Assembly: GCA_022711355.1 (NCBI GenBank)
Contig: JAKLFE010000009.1
Location: 37,553 to 101,552 of the forward strand
Reading direction: 5' to 3'
Length of the DNA stretch: 64,000 bases
Source of the DNA: Spirochaetota bacterium
Lineage (GTDB): Bacteria > Spirochaetota > Spirochaetia > Treponematales > Rectinemataceae
Shown here: piece after piece, positions 60,410-64,000 of the stretch
How positions within the stretch are numbered: position 1 is the first letter of the stretch
Layout of the letters: every line of letters starts with the position of its first letter
Notes under the pieces: generated by a model
Told to the model about the DNA's origin: nothing
The model's input: the letters and a program-made list of their open reading frames with translations, nothing else
Databases searched by the model: none
Program-made: the position numbers and the translations under genes

Positions 60410-61771
60410 ATGAGCAGCGGCGCTGCGCGCAATCGCTATGCCTTCGGCCTGGGCACCGTCGGCAGGGACATGCTCTACACGACGGTCAGCCTGTTCCTCC
60501 TGGTATACCTCACCGAGGTCCTCGACCTCCCGGACTCCACCATGTGGTACATGACCGGGGCCCTCACCGTCCTGCGGGTTTTCGACGCCCTCAACGACCC
60601 GGTGATGGGCCTGCTGGTCGACAACACGCGCTCCCGCTACGGCAAGTTCAAGCCCTGGATAGCGATCGGGGGCCTCGTCGGGGGAGCCTTGACCGTCCTC
60701 ATGTTCAGCGACCTAGGTCTGCGGGGGGGCGGCTACGTCGCCTCCTTCGTCATCATCTACCTGGCCTGGGACCTCGCGTACGGCGCGAACGACATAGCCT
60801 ACTGGTCCATGCTCCCCGCGCTCAGCCTGGACCGGCGAAGGCGCGAGGAGATAGGCTCCTTCGCCAAGATCTGCGGGAGCCTGGGAGCCTACGCCGTCGT
60901 CGTGGGGATCATGCCCATAACCGGCGCGATGGGCGGCGGAAGGGAGGCCTGGCTCGCCTTCTCGGTCGGCGTGACGGTCCTCTCCCTCGCCTTCGTCCTC
61001 TTCACCCTCCTCGGCGTCAAGGAGGAGCGCGGCTTGGACAAGCCCCGGGAGACGACCTCGCTCAGGGAGCTCTTCGGGGTCATCTTCAGGAACGACCAGC
61101 TCCTCTGCGTCGCCGTGGCCATGGGGATCTTCATGATCGGCTACAGCACGACCACGAGCCTCGGCGTCTACTTCTTCAAGTACGCCTACAAGGACGAGGG
61201 GATGTACCCGATCTTCGCCGCGATCCTGGGCCTGTCCCAGCTCCTGGCATTCGTCCTCTTCCCCTCCCTCGCGAGGAAGCTCGACCGGAAGCGGCTCCAC
61301 GCCGGGGCGACCGCCTCGATGCTCCTGGGCTACTTCCTCTTCGCCCTCTCCCCCATGAGCATGATCCCCATCGGGGCCGCCGGCCTCCTGATCTTCCTCG
61401 GCCAAGCCATCATCCAGATGCTCATGCTCATGTTCCTCGCCGATACCGTCGAGTACGGGCAGTGGAAGCTCGGGCGGCGCAACGAGAGCGTCACCTTCTC
61501 GGTCCAGCCCCTCATCAACAAGCTCGGGGCCGCAGTCGCCAGCGGCATCACGAGCGCCGCGCTCATACTGACCGGCATCAACTCGGCCGCCTCGCCCGCG
61601 GAGGTCGGCGCTCCCGGGATCCTCGGCCTGAAGCTGGCCATGCTCTGCTTCCCCCTCGCGATGGTCTCGGCCGCCTACCTCGTCATCCGGAAGGGTTATA
61701 CGCTCGACGCCGAGACGCACCGGCGCATCGTCGCCGAGCTCTCCGCCCGGGGAGAGCTGCCGGGCTCCTGA
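60410..61771 (+). CDS. GPH-family (MelB-like) sugar:cation symporter, second copy
   Basis: The 453-residue protein has about twelve membrane segments. The start MSSGAARNRYAFGLGTVGRDMLYT and the motif FDALNDPVMGLLVDNTRSRYGKFKPW (split between segment 2 and its loop) are diagnostic. WDLAYGANDIAYWSMLPAL and FLADTVEYGQWKLGRRNESV are further family segments. AGAGGAGG is 9 nt before the ATG at 60410. It is monocistronic and convergent with the purine operon. It is only distantly similar to the copy at 16375. Confidence 0.9.
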   Translation: MSSGAARNRYAFGLGTVGRDMLYTTVSLFLLVYLTEVLDLPDSTMWYMTGALTVLRVFDALNDPVMGLLVDNTRSRYGKFKPWIAIGGLVGGALTVLMFSDLGLRGGGYVASFVIIYLAWDLAYGANDIAYWSMLPALSLDRRRREEIGSFAKICGSLGAYAVVVGIMPITGAMGGGREAWLAFSVGVTVLSLAFVLFTLLGVKEERGLDKPRETTSLRELFGVIFRNDQLLCVAVAMGIFMIGYSTTTSLGVYFFKYAYKDEGMYPIFAAILGLSQLLAFVLFPSLARKLDRKRLHAGATASMLLGYFLFALSPMSMIPIGAAGLLIFLGQAIIQMLMLMFLADTVEYGQWKLGRRNESVTFSVQPLINKLGAAVASGITSAALILTGINSAASPAEVGAPGILGLKLAMLCFPLAMVSAAYLVIRKGYTLDAETHRRIVAELSARGELPGS

Positions 61772-61790
61772 AACGGCCGGCCGGCGCCGC

Positions 61791-63056
61791 TCAATGCCGG
61801 AAGCAGCGCTGGCCGGTGAACTTCATGGCGGCCCCGTACTCGTTGCAGGCCTCGATGGACTCGAAGTCGCGCAGGGAGCCGCCCGGCTGGACGACGGCGC
61901 CCACGCCCTCGCGGAGCCCCACCTCGATGCCGTCGCGGAAGGGGAAGAAGGCGTCGGAGACCATGACCGAGCCGGCGAGGCCGCCGCGCAGGGATGCGAC
62001 CTCCTCGCGGACGGCGGCCTTGGCGGCCTCGTCCGCGGACTCGTTCCAGGCCCTGCCCGTCCGCTCCCAGAGCAGGCGGTCCTCGAGCTTGCGGTAGGCC
62101 TTGTCGCGCGCGATCTCGGCCACGCCCACCCGGTCCTGCTCCCCCGTGCCGATGCCGACGGTGCAGCGGTCCTTGACGTAGATGACGGAGTTCGAGGTGA
62201 CTCCGGTCTCGACGAGCCAGCCGAAGAGCATGTCCTCCCACTCGGCCTCGGTGGGCTCGCGGGCGACGGCGTAGTCGCGGCCGTCCTTGGCGCAGGCGGC
62301 CGGGAGGAAGTCCTCGCGGCGCGTTATGCGCGATATGAAGGAGGTCTGGGCGACCAGGGCCCCGTCGACCAGGGCGCGGAAGTCGAGGACGGGCTTCAGG
62401 GCCCAGGCCTCGAGCCGGGCCATGGCGGGGATGCGCATGACGCGGAGGTTCTTGCGGCCGGCGAGGAGCTCGAGGGCGCCGGGAGCGTAGTCGGGGGCCG
62501 CGACGACCTCGCAGTAGGAGGAGGAGATTTCCCCGGCCGTCTCCAGGTCGAGCGTCCGGTTGAGGACGACGGCCCCGCCGAAGGCCGCGACCCGGTCGGC
62601 GAGGTAGGCGCGGCGGTAGGCCTCGGCGGGGCAGGAGCCCAGGGCCAGGCCCGAGGGGTTGTTGTGCTTCATGATGGCGCAGGCGGGGCCCGAGCCGAGG
62701 TAGCGCAGGATCGCGAGGGCCGAGTCCACGTCGGTGAGGTTGGTCTTGCCGGGGTGCTTGCCGAACTGGAGGAGCTCGGCCGCGGAGACCAGGCCCTCGC
62801 CCGGCTCGAGGAGGAGGGCCTCGCCCAGGGCGAGGTTCCCGCCCACCGGGCGGTAGAGGGCCCCGGGCTGTCCGGGATTCTCCCCGTAGCGCAGGCCGCG
62901 GCGCTCCCCCTCGACCTCCCAGCTCACCTTCTCGTAGGCGATGCTCGTCCTCGCCCCGAGCTCGGAGACGAAGGCGATCTCCATGCGGGGAGGGAAGGGA
63001 TCGTCCCCCATCTTCCGGTACGCGGCCTGCAGATCGATCTTGCCCGTGCTCGCCAT
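61791..63056 (-). CDS. purH: AICAR formyltransferase (PurH C-terminal domain as a separate protein)
   Basis: This enzyme transfers a formyl group from 10-formyl-tetrahydrofolate to AICAR in purine synthesis. The 421 residues contain LRYGENPGQPGALY, FGKHPGKTNLTDVDSA, the catalytic K-H in IMKHNNPSG, SNSVIYVKDRCTVGIGTGEQDRVG, SDAFFPFRDGIE and QPGGSLRD. The N-terminal IMP cyclohydrolase domain is encoded separately 20 nt upstream. The start MASTGKIDLQAAYRKMG has GAGGTGGGG just before it. No frameshift is needed to explain the split. Confidence 0.9.
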   Translation of the reverse strand: MASTGKIDLQAAYRKMGDDPFPPRMEIAFVSELGARTSIAYEKVSWEVEGERRGLRYGENPGQPGALYRPVGGNLALGEALLLEPGEGLVSAAELLQFGKHPGKTNLTDVDSALAILRYLGSGPACAIMKHNNPSGLALGSCPAEAYRRAYLADRVAAFGGAVVLNRTLDLETAGEISSSYCEVVAAPDYAPGALELLAGRKNLRVMRIPAMARLEAWALKPVLDFRALVDGALVAQTSFISRITRREDFLPAACAKDGRDYAVAREPTEAEWEDMLFGWLVETGVTSNSVIYVKDRCTVGIGTGEQDRVGVAEIARDKAYRKLEDRLLWERTGRAWNESADEAAKAAVREEVASLRGGLAGSVMVSDAFFPFRDGIEVGLREGVGAVVQPGGSLRDFESIEACNEYGAAMKFTGQRCFRH

Positions 63057-63076
63057 GCCCCACCTCGCTCCGAAGC

Positions 63077-63757
63077 TCACTCTATGTCGTAGGCCGCGTC
63101 GAGGGCGGCCGTGTCGAGGGCGGCCAGCCGCTCTGCCACGAGCCCGTCGAAGCGCGACACGCGCCCGAAGGCCTCGGCGGCGAGGCGCCGCCGGAAGGAG
63201 AGCCCGGTCGAGCCCTCGAAGCTCCGCAGCTCCGAGAGGAGGAGCCCGTACTGACCCGGGTCGGAGACCGCGGCGACGCGGAGGAAGTTCTTGGCGGCCG
63301 CCCTGATCATCGCGGGGCCGCCGATGTCGATGCGCTGGCGGAGCTCCTCGACCCCGCTCGCGGGATCGGCGGCGGCCTCGGCGAAGGGATAGAGGTTGCC
63401 GATCACCGCGTCGAAGGCCAAGGCCCCCGCGCGCTCGAGGTCGGCGGCGTGGGCCTCGTTGCCGCCCTCCGCGAGGAGGCCCAGGTAGATCTTCCAATCG
63501 AGGGTCTTGACGAGGCCCCCCTGCATCTCGGGCTGGCCCGTGTACTCGCTCACGCTCACCGCGCGGCCGGCCGCCCGGTCGCCCAACGCGTCGCGGACGG
63601 TTTCGAGGCTCCCGCCCGTCGCGAAGAAGCGCGAGCCGGGGCAGAGGGCCGCGACGGAGCGGACGAGCTCGGGCAGGCCGGCCTTGTCGTAGGCCGAGAC
63701 GAGGACGTTGCGCAGGGGCACGAGGTCGGGCGCCGACCTCACCCGGTTGAAGGCCAT
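63077..63757 (-). CDS. purH: IMP cyclohydrolase (PurH N-terminal domain as a separate protein)
   Basis: This enzyme closes the purine ring to form IMP. The 226 residues hold the MGS-like domain, with NVLVSAYDKAGLPELVRSVA, FFATGGSLETVRDALG, EMQGGLVKTLDWKIYLGLLA, DAVIGNLYPFAEAAA and IDIGGPAMIRAAAKNFLRVA, all typical of PurH residues 1-200. It ends LDAAYDIE where fused PurH continues into the transformylase domain. GAGGAGAGC precedes the ATG. It follows folE2 by 11 nt and precedes the transformylase gene by 20 nt. Confidence 0.9.
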   Translation of the reverse strand: MAFNRVRSAPDLVPLRNVLVSAYDKAGLPELVRSVAALCPGSRFFATGGSLETVRDALGDRAAGRAVSVSEYTGQPEMQGGLVKTLDWKIYLGLLAEGGNEAHAADLERAGALAFDAVIGNLYPFAEAAADPASGVEELRQRIDIGGPAMIRAAAKNFLRVAAVSDPGQYGLLLSELRSFEGSTGLSFRRRLAAEAFGRVSRFDGLVAERLAALDTAALDAAYDIE

Positions 63758-63768
63758 GCTCTCCTCCT

Positions 63769-64000
63769 CTAGGCCTCGGAAGGGGGATACTCCACGTAGG
63801 CGTAGGCCGAGTGGTTGTGGATGCTCTCGAAGTTCTCCGCCTCCACCGAGAAGCGGGGGAATTTGCCCAGGGCCGCGACCTCGACGTAGACCCCGCGGAC
63901 GAGGTCCTCGACGAAGCGCGGGTTCTCGTAGGCCCGTTCGGTGACGAACTTCTCGTCGTCGCGCTTCAGGAGGGTATACACGCCGCTCGAGGCCGCTCCC
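63769..64000 (-). CDS. folE2: GTP cyclohydrolase FolE2, 5' end outside window
   Basis: Only the last 77 codons are inside the window. The segment [32 protein letters not shown] (read in pieces) and [21 protein letters not shown] matches the C-terminal part of FolE2, the zinc-independent GTP cyclohydrolase I that starts folate (and pterin) synthesis. The conserved [13 protein letters not shown] segment near the active site is present. As the first gene seen in the purine operon it could supply folate for the formyltransferase, or dihydroneopterin triphosphate for QueD. Confidence 0.88.
   Translation of the reverse strand, partial: GAASSGVYTLLKRDDEKFVTERAYENPRFVEDLVRGVYVEVAALGKFPRFSVEAENFESIHNHSAYAYVEYPPSEA

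Noticed and set aside
60365..60410. Start of the second GPH symporter at 60365
   Set aside because: The frame is open and a CATAAT lies 7 nt upstream, but the ATG at 60410 has AGAGGAGG before it and matches the family start; the longer form is kept only as an alternative.
61791..63757. Broken purH by frameshift
   Set aside because: Each part has its own start, ribosome site and complete domain, and the 20-nt gap is a normal intercistronic gap.
1..64000. tRNA, rRNA, insertion sequence, prophage or CRISPR-Cas genes
   Set aside because: I looked in the intergenic gaps for tRNA-like cloverleaf sequences and found none. No transposase, integrase or Cas motifs occur in the translations.

Overview
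The window is a gene-dense, very GC-rich stretch of bacterial chromosome with short intergenic gaps and many ATGA or GTGA overlaps. It most likely comes from an anaerobic, Treponema-like member of the Spirochaetales. The strongest taxonomic sign is a full-length cytoplasmic filament protein gene (cfpA, 51599-53659), a spirochaete-specific cytoskeletal protein. It sits next to pyruvate phosphate dikinase with one unknown gene between them, an order I recall from Treponema pallidum (TP0746-TP0748). Divergent from cfpA is a von Willebrand A gene followed two genes later by a pallilysin-like gene, which resembles TP0750-TP0751. Anaerobic metabolism is suggested by a four-subunit 2-oxoacid:ferredoxin oxidoreductase and by pyruvate phosphate dikinase. 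I see no tRNA, rRNA, CRISPR array, insertion sequence or prophage.

Layout. 1-3.5 kb: an AfuABC/FbpABC-type importer (minus strand) whose binding-protein promoter is preceded by four 11-bp phased repeats. 3.5-6.5 kb: an Fe-S assembly operon (Rrf2 regulator, cysteine desulfurase, NifU-like scaffold, hexapeptide protein) with a perfect palindromic operator. 6.8-13 kb: a hypothetical gene, an AEC carrier, a heterodimeric ABC exporter and a ZIP metal transporter. 13-16.3 kb: an unknown gene, murD and an outer-membrane-type protein. 16.4-20.3 kb: an operon of Memo-like, GxGYxYP-family and GPH sugar symporter genes. 20.4-27.2 kb: a membrane protein with a degenerate GGDEF domain, a GldA/GldF/GldG/DUF4340 ABC module and RNase Z. 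27.3-33.6 kb: a DEAD-box helicase, a large radical SAM protein, an orphan DNA adenine methylase and queD. 33.7-38.7 kb: a small outer-membrane-type protein, murE, ddl and ornithine aminotransferase. 38.8-42.9 kb: an orphan histidine kinase, a TPR protein and an unknown protein. 43-47.5 kb: the 2-oxoacid oxidoreductase operon with a fused flavoprotein/ferredoxin subunit. 47.7-57.3 kb: the ppdK-unknown-cfpA operon and the divergent vWA-DHH-pallilysin-like operon. 57.3-60.2 kb: SPOR protein, miaB and a small membrane protein. 60.4-64 kb: a second GPH symporter and a folE2-purH operon in which PurH is split into two genes.

Three non-coding themes run through the window. (1) Five intergenic palindromic repeats share purine-rich CACAGAGG or CGCAGAGG units in one arm and the reverse complement in the other. 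(2) Several genes have a good -10 hexamer only 6-8 nt before the start codon and no Shine-Dalgarno sequence, which implies leaderless transcripts. (3) Two regulatory arrays, the 11-bp phased tandem repeat before the importer and the 8-9-8 palindrome before the Fe-S operon, look like specific transcription-factor sites. I found no convincing new multi-gene defence or mobile system. The best candidates for something undescribed are the dispersed repeat family, the Pho-box-like array, the conserved cfpA neighbourhood with its unknown middle gene, the divergent ATP-binding domain of PPDK and the split PurH.
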